A DNA stretch of 45,169 nucleotides, taken from IMG/VR virus record IMGVR_UViG_3300029922_000122, positions 1-45,169 of that record; one strand, 5' to 3'. Under the pieces are notes generated by a model. It saw nothing but the letters and a program-made list of their open reading frames with translations. It had not been told where the DNA came from and searched no databases. The DNA comes from a virus. The position numbers and the translations under genes are program-made. This document shows positions 31,785-39,238 of the stretch, piece by piece; the first letter of the stretch is position 1; every line of letters begins with the position of its first letter.

Positions 31785-32456
31785 ATGAGCTTAAAGCTGA
31801 TAACAGACCAATTTGTACCTGATGATGAATTTGAATATGTACATGAGGAAAAGAATTCAACACAACCCGCTACATTGTATATAAAAGGACCATATTTAAT
31901 GGCCGAAGGTATTAATAAGAATAAAAGAATGTATCCCATTCTGGAAATGCAACGAGAAGTTGCTCGTTATACAGAGGAAATGATTAAAAATAATCGTTCT
32001 ATGGGAGAATTAAATCACTCTTCTGTACCTGAAGTTAATCCAGAGAGAGCCTGTCATATGGTTGTAGAACTAAATCAGGATGGAAATGTTTTCTATGGTA
32101 AATCCAAAGTTCTTTCTACTCCAATGGGACTCATTGTAAAGAGTCTTATTAATGATGGAGTAAGATTAGGAATGTCTTCTAGATCCTTGGGTGGACTAGT
32201 CGAAGAAGGTTCCATCAATAGAGTAACCAATCTCCGTTTAATTTGTGTGGATTGTGTTGCAGATCCTTCTTTTCCAAAAGCTTTTATTAATGGAATTTTA
32301 GAGTCTAAACAGTATGTCTTGGGTAAAGATGGAAAATATGAAGAAATCTATGATGTTTTCCAAGAAGCATTGAACATTCTACCTAAAAAACAAGTAGAAG
32401 CTTATTTAAAGGATGAAGTAATTAAGTTCATTCGTAATATTAATCTAGCAATTTAA
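31785..32456 (+). CDS. 21: Prohead core protease (gp21-like)
   Basis: 223 residues of the T4 gp21/U9 serine protease family. The catalytic His lies in GELNHSS (His78) and the Ser in GMSSRSLGG (131-134). VDCVADPSFPKAF (about 155-167) carries the acidic partner region typical of the family. The protease matures scaffold, capsid and internal proteins by cutting after (L/I)-x-E. It stands directly before the core, scaffold and capsid genes, the T4 order. Confidence 0.92.
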   Translation: MSLKLITDQFVPDDEFEYVHEEKNSTQPATLYIKGPYLMAEGINKNKRMYPILEMQREVARYTEEMIKNNRSMGELNHSSVPEVNPERACHMVVELNQDGNVFYGKSKVLSTPMGLIVKSLINDGVRLGMSSRSLGGLVEEGSINRVTNLRLICVDCVADPSFPKAFINGILESKQYVLGKDGKYEEIYDVFQEALNILPKKQVEAYLKDEVIKFIRNINLAI

Positions 32457-32463
32457 CTAAATA
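32456..32463 (+). promoter_or_regulatory. Late-type box ACTAAATA
   Basis: ACTAAATA ends 7 bases before the ATG at 32471; it overlaps the end of the protease gene by one base. Confidence 0.35.
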
Positions 32464-32470
32464 ATATATC

Positions 32471-32674
32471 ATGGAAAAGAAAATTAATGTAGAGGGTTTA
32501 ATTCACAAATTCATTGATTCTATTACAAATAATGATTTTGCCAATTGTCATAAATTATTGAGTACTATTGTTGAAAAAAAGATCCAAAAAAAGATTAAAA
32601 AAGTAACTCTCGGAAAGAAAAAGGCAAAAAAAGGTGTAAAACCTTGGGAAAAAGAAGTCAAGAAAACTAAATAA
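32471..32674 (+). CDS. Small Lys-rich prohead core protein (gp67/68-like in position)
   Basis: 67 residues with a helical N-terminus (GLIHKFIDSITNNDF) and a strongly basic C-terminus (runs of KKIKK, KKKAKKG). The position between protease and scaffold, its size and its charge recall the small T4 core proteins gp67 and gp68, which in T4 precede gp21. Sequence similarity is not evident, so the assignment rests on context. Confidence 0.55.
   Translation: MEKKINVEGLIHKFIDSITNNDFANCHKLLSTIVEKKIQKKIKKVTLGKKKAKKGVKPWEKEVKKTK
32666..32673 (+). promoter_or_regulatory. Late-type box ACTAAATA
   Basis: ACTAAATA overlaps the end of the core gene and ends 12 bases before the scaffold ATG at 32686. Confidence 0.3.
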
Positions 32675-32685
32675 TTAACAGTCAT

Positions 32686-33579
32686 ATGAGCAAACAAATC
32701 GCAGCTATTCTAAAACAAGTTTCAAAAGATGTACTTTCTGAGGAAGTATTAAAAGAGATTCAAAGTGCTTTTGAAAAATCTGTAAGTGATACTGTTTCTC
32801 TTCATGTTAGCAAAGCTTTGAATGAGCAAGATGAAGATTATGCAAAGAAATTAGAAAGTCTTTTAGAGACTATTGATAATGACCATACTGTTAAGCTCGG
32901 TAATCTTATCAAGAATATTGACAAAAGCCATTCCAAAAAACTTGGCAATGTTATTAACAAGTTTGAAAAAGAACTCAATGAAAGTGCTCGTAAATTCAAA
33001 AAGAGTACTACTAGTAAAATTTCTGATTACATGGATCTTTATTTGGAAAAGACTATTCCCAAAGATCAAATCAAACAAGCGGTTCAAAATAAACAGGCCA
33101 AGATGGTTTTGGAAAAAGTAAAAAGTATTTTGGGCATTAATGATATTATTTCGAACAAGAAAGTTCGTGAAGGAATTGTGGATGGTAAAAATAAACTGAA
33201 TGAGTCTAGTGAACAGATCAAAAAACTAGCAAATGAAAATAAACTTTTGAAAGAACAAGTTGAAAGTACAAAACGCGAAATTCTTTTAGAGAAAAAGACT
33301 GTTGATTTAGATAGTCGAAAAAAGAAATTTATTTGTAATATGTTTGAAGATAAAACCATAGATTTTATCAATGAAAATTTTGATTATGCTCTTCGTATGT
33401 TTGATAAGACAGAATCCAAAAGAGTTAAGCAATTAAAGGATGAAGTTTTAGAAGAGAGAGTTGCTAATAAAGATTTAAGTGATGTTGTTAAAGGTGAGGA
33501 TGTAATTGAAGAAGGTGTTAATGATAACGGTTCTTCTTACGTTGCTGGTAACTATATGTTGGAGTTACAGAAATACTAA
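32686..33579 (+). CDS. 22: Prohead scaffold protein (gp22-like)
   Basis: 297 residues, highly charged and almost entirely helical/coiled-coil. It contains a short internal repeat of about 16 residues, with HTVKLGNLI followed by HSKKLGNVI near 65-90. Leu heptads run from about 180 to 215 (SSEQIKKLANENKLLKEQV). Its position between gp21 and gp23 and its composition are those of the T4 scaffold. gp22 fills the prohead and is degraded by gp21. Several L-x-E sites such as LLE near residue 65 could be cut. Confidence 0.85.
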   Translation: MSKQIAAILKQVSKDVLSEEVLKEIQSAFEKSVSDTVSLHVSKALNEQDEDYAKKLESLLETIDNDHTVKLGNLIKNIDKSHSKKLGNVINKFEKELNESARKFKKSTTSKISDYMDLYLEKTIPKDQIKQAVQNKQAKMVLEKVKSILGINDIISNKKVREGIVDGKNKLNESSEQIKKLANENKLLKEQVESTKREILLEKKTVDLDSRKKKFICNMFEDKTIDFINENFDYALRMFDKTESKRVKQLKDEVLEERVANKDLSDVVKGEDVIEEGVNDNGSSYVAGNYMLELQKY

Positions 33580-33659
33580 TAACTAAATGATTTTTTTGAG
33601 GTGAATAACCTGAGCTATATAATATATGTTAAGTAAAATTAACAATATTGGTCGAAAAA

Positions 33660-33667
33660 GATAAATA
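33660..33667 (+). promoter_or_regulatory. Late-type box GATAAATA for the capsid gene
   Basis: GATAAATA 18 bases before the capsid ATG, with AAAGGA (33671-33676) between. This is one of very few Shine-Dalgarno-like sites at a start in the window. A small hairpin, GTTAA-gtaaaa-TTAAC, lies just upstream. Confidence 0.6.
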
Positions 33668-33685
33668 AATAAAGGAAAAAATATA

Positions 33686-35161
33686 ATGAAAAGAATTGCC
33701 CCCACACAAGCATACATTGACGTAAATCGTGCTAAGCTTCTGATTGAAAAATGGAAACCCGTCCTAGATTATTCTAGCGAAGGTGTATCTCCTATTCATG
33801 ATGATCGTACACGTCTCAATACTGCCATGGTTCTTGAAAATCAAGAAAACTGGTGTATCAACGAGAGCGGAAACGTATCGCAAAACGGTGGTGTATTCGG
33901 TGCGGGAACCTCTATCGGAAGTATTTTCAATCCTCCTGGAACAGTTCAGTCTAACGACGGATATGCCCAGGGTGATGCGAGATTACCCAAGATTCTGATT
34001 CCCATGATTCGTCGTACTTTCCCTGAATTAATCTCCAATGAAATCGTTGGCGTACAACCTATGTCAGGCCCAGTCGGACTAGCTTTCGCCTTACGTTATC
34101 AATATGAAGCGAATCAACTCGGTAATAACGGCGTTGACGGTAGCGGATCTAATGCAAATGCTGCAATGAACAACCCACAGGCTGTTTCACAAGGCGTTGA
34201 ATTAGGTTATCAATACCTCGATACTCGTTATACTGGTACTTCGTCTTCACAACTTTCTGGAACTAATGGTGCTTATGGCACATTATTCCCAATGGTTGGC
34301 CAAGACACTGGTGTTGCTGCTATTCTAAGTCAATTTGAGCTGAGTGGAAACATTCCTCAAATCCAACTTACCTTACAGAAAACCGCTGTTGAAGCTGGTA
34401 CACGTAGGTTAGCTGCCCGTTGGTCCGTCGAGTTGGAACAAGATCTACGAAACATGAATGGTATCGATGTCGATACTGAGCTTACAAACGCTATGAGTTA
34501 TGAGCTTCAGGCCGAAATTGACCGTGAAATGATTATTCGTATGATTCAAGTTGCACTCAACGCTGGCTTCGGAACTGGATACTCTGTATGGAGTCCTGCT
34601 TCCGCAGACGGTAGATGGTTGGCTGAACGTAATCGTGACTTCTATCAGAAGTTGATCATTGAAGCAAACAGAATCGCAGTGAGAAATCGCCGTGGTTCTG
34701 CAAATTTCGTCGTAGGTACACCTCGTGTGTGCGCTATTCTCGAAATGCTTCCTGAATTCACCTTCTTGCAAGTTAACGGTAACGTGAACACTCAACCTGT
34801 AGGTATTGCTAAAGTCGGTTCCGTTGGTGGTAGATTTAACATTTATCGTGATACTCGAACCGAAGCTCAGGCTGAACAAACCACAACTGGTGGACCTGCT
34901 CTTCGTGCCGCACGTATCGAGTATGCTCTACTCGGTTACAAAGGCCCAGAGTTTTACGATACTGGTATCATTTATTGTCCTTACATTCCTGTCATGGTTC
35001 AAAGAACTATCGGCCCGAATGACTTCTCCCCTCGCGTAGGCTTGCTTACCCGATACGGTGTCGTGGATAATATTTTTGGTGCAAATCTGTACTATCACGT
35101 AGTATTAATCAGTGGAATTGATCAGGCGTTTACCCCCGGTACACAATCTGTTTACTTCTAA
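33686..35161 (+). CDS. 23: Major capsid protein (gp23-like)
   Basis: 491 residues. T4 gp23 features include KLLIEKWKPVLD near residue 18 (T4 has a similar LLNKWKPLLE start), LENQENW (50-56), and the later IPMIRRTFPELISNEIVGVQPM-type block about 100-125, the capsid fold hallmark. A gp21 cleavage site I-N-E/S at Glu60 fits T4's cut at Glu65. The DNA of this gene is clearly richer in G and C and uses CGT, GGT, AAC and TTC more than its neighbours, consistent with high expression. Ends at a strong terminator. Confidence 0.95.
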   Translation: MKRIAPTQAYIDVNRAKLLIEKWKPVLDYSSEGVSPIHDDRTRLNTAMVLENQENWCINESGNVSQNGGVFGAGTSIGSIFNPPGTVQSNDGYAQGDARLPKILIPMIRRTFPELISNEIVGVQPMSGPVGLAFALRYQYEANQLGNNGVDGSGSNANAAMNNPQAVSQGVELGYQYLDTRYTGTSSSQLSGTNGAYGTLFPMVGQDTGVAAILSQFELSGNIPQIQLTLQKTAVEAGTRRLAARWSVELEQDLRNMNGIDVDTELTNAMSYELQAEIDREMIIRMIQVALNAGFGTGYSVWSPASADGRWLAERNRDFYQKLIIEANRIAVRNRRGSANFVVGTPRVCAILEMLPEFTFLQVNGNVNTQPVGIAKVGSVGGRFNIYRDTRTEAQAEQTTTGGPALRAARIEYALLGYKGPEFYDTGIIYCPYIPVMVQRTIGPNDFSPRVGLLTRYGVVDNIFGANLYYHVVLISGIDQAFTPGTQSVYF

Positions 35162-35195
35162 AAACTTTTTTGTTTTTGTGGTATGTCCCACTTTT

Positions 35196-35229
35196 AAAAA
35201 AGGCGAATCAGAAATGGTTCGCCTTTTTT
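35196..35229 (+). terminator. Intrinsic terminator after the capsid gene
   Basis: AAAAAAGGCGAA, a 10-base loop, TTCGCCTTTTTT: a 12-bp stem with a GGCG core ending in a T run. It may work on both strands. Confidence 0.9.
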
Positions 35230-35292
35230 GTTTTTAAAAATATTTTTAAAAAATCTATTGACTTTGTTTATTGATTATGATATTATAATTAA

Positions 35293-37281
35293 ATGATAGA
35301 AAATACAGTGAACAGACCTACTCTAGGTGATAAATCGTATATAACTATTTCTCGTAATAAAGAATTAGTAAAACAAATTAAAAATTTCGTAGAATCTGAG
35401 GGATTTGATATTACCAAAATGCATTTAAAAGAAATGATGCATATTATAGAAAATAATGTGAAAGAAATTCCTAATTGTAAATTTTGTAAAAATCCCGTTA
35501 AATTTAGTTTATCATATGGAAAAGACTCATATTTAAACTATCCTAAATACTGTTCCTCCAGATGCAGCTTGAAAGACCCAGAATTTCAAAAATCCATGAG
35601 AGAAGGATTGATTGAAAAGTATGGGGTAGATAATTGCCAAAAAGTAAAATCTATTAAGGAAAAAACCGTGAATACCCTAATAGAAAAATATGGAGTAACT
35701 AATCCAACATATCTTCCACAAACAAAGATGGCAAGTGATAATTATTGGAATAATTTATCTGATATTGAACTTCAAAAAAGAAATCTAAAAAGAGAACAAA
35801 CATCTTTAGAGAAAACCGGATATAAGCATAATTCTCAAAACCCAGAAGTAGTGATTCAACGTAAAGAAACTTGTAATGAGAGATATGGAGGTAATGCACC
35901 AGCTTCTTCACCAATCGTTCAGGAAAAAATTAAACAGACAAATTTGGAAAAATATGGTGTAGTTACTAATCTCATTGGTGAAGAAAATCTAGCTTATCTT
36001 CGTCAACCATATGATATCAGATATGAAGATAATTATGTAGAAGTTATGGAAAATAGGAAGAATGCTTTCCTAGAAAAATGGGGTGTTGAGAATCCTTTTG
36101 AAAATGAAGAAATTAAAGAAAAAATTAAGCTGACTAATTTAAAAAATTTGGGAGTGGAAAACCCAATGCTATCAAAAGAATTAGTAAACAAAAAGAGTTT
36201 GGCTTACAATATTGAATTTTATTATGACTTTTTTAAACATCCAGACTTTAAGGATATTGAACCAGCATTCCCTGTAGAACAATGGATTAACCATAAGAAA
36301 TATGATATTTTCCAATGGAAATGTAAAAAAACCGGTCAAATATTCCAAGATTACTACGCAAATGGGTGGATTCCAGAATGTCCATGCTGCCATATAAAGA
36401 ATGGGTCCGATATTGAATTATTATTCAAGAAAATAATTGAACCTTATAAATTAAACTATAATTTTAGGGATAGAAATAATCTTGATGGATTAGAGATTGA
36501 TTATTATTTTCCCGATAAGAAAATTGGATTTGAAATAAATGGATTATATTTTCATTCTGCTTCTATGTTAGAAAAACAGGGTAAAGATCCTAAATTCCAT
36601 CATATTAAGAAGACTAATATTGCCAAAAAGAATGGTATTCGTCTTATTCAGATTTTTAGTGATGAAATTATACTTAAAACTAAGCTAGTTAGAAGTAAAA
36701 TTAAGAATATTTTAGGACTCAATACCAGAACTATCTTTGCTAGAAAATGTGATATTCGTGTAGTAGATTTAAAAACAAAAACTAAATTTCTCAATAAGTA
36801 TCATATTCAAGGAAGTGACCATGGAAGTATTGGTTATGGTTTATATTATAAGAATAGGTTAGTTTCTTTGATGACCTTTGGTAATACTAGGGTTTTTATG
36901 GGTAAATTTGATGCGGATTCTGAACTATACAGGTATGCCTCTATTTTCAATTTTAATATTGTTGGGGGTGCGGGTAAACTACTTAGTCATTATATCAAGA
37001 TACACAATCCTAAGAGTATTGTGAGCTATTGTGATACTAGATGGAGTTATGGTAATCTTTATAAATCTTTGGGATTCACTTTAGATCATGAATCCCCCCC
37101 TAATTATTGGTATACTAGAAATCATACCCATCGGGAATACCGATATGGTTTTGCGAAACATAAATTAATTGGAAGTTACCCTCAATATAAAGATCTATCA
37201 GAATCAGAAATTATGAAACTTCTCAAGTTTGATAAAGTTTGGGACTGTGGTAGCCTATGTTTTGTCTGGAAAAGAGATTAA
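35293..37281 (+). CDS. Homing-endonuclease-like protein with VSR-type nuclease core
   Basis: 662 residues. The N-terminus has Cys pairs (CKFCKNP, YCSSRC) followed by four or five repeats of the form [IL]-E-K-[YW]-G-V-x-N (about 105-290), as in DNA-binding repeats of phage homing endonucleases. Residues 400-465 have the VSR/EDxHD-like core: GLEIDYYFPDKK, FEINGLYFHS, then a His/Lys helix and GIRLIQIFSDE. The C-terminal 190 residues are a second conserved domain. It stands alone right after the capsid gene, a usual site for free-standing homing genes. A TATAAT (35284-35289) lies just before the ATG. Confidence 0.8.
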   Translation: MIENTVNRPTLGDKSYITISRNKELVKQIKNFVESEGFDITKMHLKEMMHIIENNVKEIPNCKFCKNPVKFSLSYGKDSYLNYPKYCSSRCSLKDPEFQKSMREGLIEKYGVDNCQKVKSIKEKTVNTLIEKYGVTNPTYLPQTKMASDNYWNNLSDIELQKRNLKREQTSLEKTGYKHNSQNPEVVIQRKETCNERYGGNAPASSPIVQEKIKQTNLEKYGVVTNLIGEENLAYLRQPYDIRYEDNYVEVMENRKNAFLEKWGVENPFENEEIKEKIKLTNLKNLGVENPMLSKELVNKKSLAYNIEFYYDFFKHPDFKDIEPAFPVEQWINHKKYDIFQWKCKKTGQIFQDYYANGWIPECPCCHIKNGSDIELLFKKIIEPYKLNYNFRDRNNLDGLEIDYYFPDKKIGFEINGLYFHSASMLEKQGKDPKFHHIKKTNIAKKNGIRLIQIFSDEIILKTKLVRSKIKNILGLNTRTIFARKCDIRVVDLKTKTKFLNKYHIQGSDHGSIGYGLYYKNRLVSLMTFGNTRVFMGKFDADSELYRYASIFNFNIVGGAGKLLSHYIKIHNPKSIVSYCDTRWSYGNLYKSLGFTLDHESPPNYWYTRNHTHREYRYGFAKHKLIGSYPQYKDLSESEIMKLLKFDKVWDCGSLCFVWKRD

Positions 37282-37319
37282 CTACTCTTAAATATCAACA
37301 AACAAATTATAGTTGCAAC

Positions 37320-37350
37320 CTTAACTTAGCAATAATCCGAGTTAAGTTTT
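37320..37350 (+). terminator. Possible terminator after the endonuclease gene
   Basis: CTTAACT (37320-37326) pairs with AGTTAAG (37340-37346) across a 13-base loop, followed by TTTT. The stem is short and A+T rich, so the signal is weak. Confidence 0.4.
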
Positions 37351-37357
37351 GTTCTCA

Positions 37358-37386
37358 CGACAAATTGTCGCAAGAATTGTCGCAAG
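37358..37386 (+). repeat. Tandem 12-bp repeat with palindrome
   Basis: AATTGTCGCAAG occurs twice in direct succession (37363-37374 and 37375-37386). The first copy is part of the palindrome CGACAAATTGTCG (37358-37370). It lies in the gap between the endonuclease gene and the convergent minus-strand genes. It could be a protein-binding site; there is no further evidence. Confidence 0.7.
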
Positions 37387-37390
37387 CTTA

Positions 37391-37600
37391 TTAAGTTAAC
37401 AGGATAAGATTCTTATCAACTTCTACAAATTCGCCCATAATATCAGGTGTAGAAGGAATATTATAAGGGGGCTCAATCTTAAAAGAACCTCCTCCAGAAC
37501 CCATTTTAATAAGTTGGTTACTCTGTTTAGAACCTTTGGTCATATAACCGGAAGTGTTTGACATCTTAACAGGAGGAGCAGGAATCATCATGTCAATCAT
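37391..37600 (-). CDS. Unrecognised 69-residue protein
   Basis: A small Met/Pro/Ser/Gly-rich protein (MIDMMIPAPPVKM...). Its ATG overlaps the stop of the upstream gene (ATGA). No family is recognised. It is last in a minus-strand run. Confidence 0.5.
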   Translation of the reverse strand: MIDMMIPAPPVKMSNTSGYMTKGSKQSNQLIKMGSGGGSFKIEPPYNIPSTPDIMGEFVEVDKNLILLT

Positions 37601-37887
37601 AAAGGTAAAGGAATATTGTTCAAAATTTCATTAAAATTAGTATTATTGAAATGCTTCATCAAAAAAGTATTTAACGATTTTTGGTGTGATAACTGTCTAG
37701 ACTTCAACTCTTTCAATTTTTCTACATTAGGATCTTCATGAATAACTGCACAATTGGAATCATTAGATGCTTCACTCGACCGTTCATCAACATCCTTAAG
37801 CTTATTAATCTCCCCCTCCAACCAAAATTGTTGTTTTCTGAACAAATAAAGATGTTCAATAATTTCTTTTGTATAAGGGGGGTTCAT
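37597..37887 (-). CDS. Unrecognised 96-residue protein
   Basis: A helical, charged protein (KEIIEHLYLFRKQQFWLEGE, later EKLKELKSRQLSHQKSL). No family is recognised. It overlaps both minus-strand neighbours by ATGA, so translation is probably coupled. Confidence 0.55.
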   Translation of the reverse strand: MNPPYTKEIIEHLYLFRKQQFWLEGEINKLKDVDERSSEASNDSNCAVIHEDPNVEKLKELKSRQLSHQKSLNTFLMKHFNNTNFNEILNNIPLPL

Positions 37888-37970
37888 GGGATATTTTCTT
37901 TGAATTTAAAACATTCGGAAGGTAATGGTTGATAGGTATAAAATGTGATTCCTCTAAAGTTTTCATACAT
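37884..37970 (-). CDS. 28-residue micro-protein, translationally coupled
   Basis: The ATG at 37970 lies 5 bases before the end of the upstream gene (ATGTATGA); its own TGA overlaps the next ATG (CCATGA). The product MYENFRGITFYTYQPLP... is aromatic. Overlaps at both ends support a real gene despite the small size. No family is recognised. Confidence 0.45.
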   Translation of the reverse strand: MYENFRGITFYTYQPLPSECFKFKENIP

Positions 37971-38277
37971 TTTTTTCCAAAATTACTCCATTGGAAGCAA
38001 CTTTTTTAGTTTTTCTACCATCCAAATAATGATTTTCCACCTTACTATTTGGAGGTAAATTATACAACTTAACCAAAGAATAAAAAATATCTGATTGGAA
38101 TTTATCGCTAATACCATTTACATTTTTAATCTTAACCTTCCAGCCATTAGCATTCAAATTCTTATGATTCCTAACTGGTTTGGAATCTTCTAAACATTCA
38201 TTCTCAATGTTATTTGTTCCATCAAATTCCCAAAAGGTATGACCTTTCTTGAGATTTCTTACAAAAATATCTTTCAT
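37963..38277 (-). CDS. Unrecognised 104-residue protein
   Basis: A basic, Asn-rich protein (NGWKVKIKNVNGIS, LDGRKTKKVASNG). No family is recognised. It begins with an ATGA overlap to the decayed methyltransferase gene, so it was once downstream of it in one operon. Confidence 0.55.
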   Translation of the reverse strand: MKDIFVRNLKKGHTFWEFDGTNNIENECLEDSKPVRNHKNLNANGWKVKIKNVNGISDKFQSDIFYSLVKLYNLPPNSKVENHYLDGRKTKKVASNGVILEKNV

Positions 38278-38708
38278 AATTCTTGTAATTTAACACGTTT
38301 TTTGATTATGTCAAAATATTTTTCATCTTTCTCCATTCCTATAAATTTTCTATTTAGATTTTTACAAGCCGATAAAGTCGTACCACTTCCCGCACAATTA
38401 TCTAAAACTAAATCATTCTCGTTGGAATAAGTTTTAACCAAATATTCAAATAATTCTAAAGGTTTTTGTGTAGGATGTAATCTCTAAGGAGAATCATTAT
38501 TCACCACATTAAACTTTAGAATAGGAAATGTTAAAATATTTTTATAATTATGAAAAAATTAACGAAATTCAACCCCCATTTGAAAATGGGGGCTTTCTTT
38601 CTACAGATGATACGGTAAATCACAAAGAATAAGGTCAATTGATTCTGAATCTATTTGCTCCATTAATTCTAAGCAATCGCCTAAGTAACAGTCATTGAAA
38701 TTTAACAT
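38274..38708 (-). pseudogene. Decayed DNA (N6-adenine/N4-cytosine) methyltransferase
   Basis: Two pieces of one methyltransferase are visible on the minus strand. The first, 38708-38601, reads MLNFNDCYLGDCLELM..., then SIDLILCDLPY (motif IV, D-L-P-Y) and stops at TAG. The second lies in frame between stops: NILTFPILKFNVVNNDSP, a TAG at 38486-38484, then RLHPTQKPLELFEYLV and LVLDNCAGSGTTLSA (motif I), ending LQEL at 38274. The middle, including most of the catalytic and target-recognition part, is missing, and a GC-rich hairpin sits in the gap. Frame breaks and the internal stop make a working enzyme unlikely. Confidence 0.85.
38573..38600 (+). terminator. Hairpin inside the methyltransferase relic
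   Basis: CCCCCATT-tgaa-AATGGGGG (38573-38592) followed by CTTTCTTT on the plus strand. Terminator-like, but no plus-strand gene ends here. On the minus strand the T-run is weaker and more distant. Confidence 0.5.
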
Positions 38709-38766
38709 AAAAACAATTTAATGTTTAAACTGTCAAGGATTACTTGACGGGTGAATAAAATTTCAA

Positions 38767-39237
38767 TTAATGAATATTCAGTTCTTTTTCAGTTAAAATG
38801 ATAAATTCCATTCCATGTTCTTTAGCCCAGACTTTGGCAGCATTCCATTTAACCTGATTAACAACCCATTGGGTTTGTTCATAGATTATCGTACTTTGTT
38901 TTCTGGTTCCGCCTTTTTTTCCCAAATTTGAAGGTTCTTTTGTTTGAGAAAAAGGTTTAATTTCCACCAAATATTTTTTAATTTTATCTCTCTCCTTAAT
39001 TTGCATACTTCCATCCACGAAATAATTCCTTTTAACATGTAATAATGGGTGGATATAGGGAATAACTATACTTTCACTTTGCCAAGATAAAACATTCGGA
39101 TTGTTATCACAAAATTTAAAAAAATGCAACTCAAAACTAGAACGATAAATCGGGAAATGATCTCCTTTATACTTCTCTTTATGAACAGGATTGAAAATAC
39201 CTTGTTGAAATTTCTTATTTTTAACCAATCCTAACAT
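38767..39237 (-). CDS. 4: Head-completion protein, gp4-like nuclease fold
   Basis: 156 residues. YRSSFELHFF (31-40), VIPY (58-61), the acidic Asp75 (YFVDG) and YLVEIKP (89-95, Glu92/Lys94) make a PD-(D/E)xK-type nuclease arrangement. The whole pattern matches T4 gp4, which seals or trims packaged DNA so the neck can bind. Length is right for the family. It lies one base from the end of the large structural gene at 39239. Confidence 0.85.
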   Translation of the reverse strand: MLGLVKNKKFQQGIFNPVHKEKYKGDHFPIYRSSFELHFFKFCDNNPNVLSWQSESIVIPYIHPLLHVKRNYFVDGSMQIKERDKIKKYLVEIKPFSQTKEPSNLGKKGGTRKQSTIIYEQTQWVVNQVKWNAAKVWAKEHGMEFIILTEKELNIH

Positions 39238-39238
39238 A

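Noticed and set aside
34445-34879. Long open frame on the minus strand inside the capsid gene
   Set aside because: It mirrors the codon pattern of the capsid gene, has no start context and no recognisable domain.
37358-37386. CRISPR array
   Set aside because: Two adjacent copies with no spacers.
38239-38430. Plus-strand ORF across the methyltransferase relic
   Set aside because: It is the antisense shadow of the methyltransferase C-terminus.
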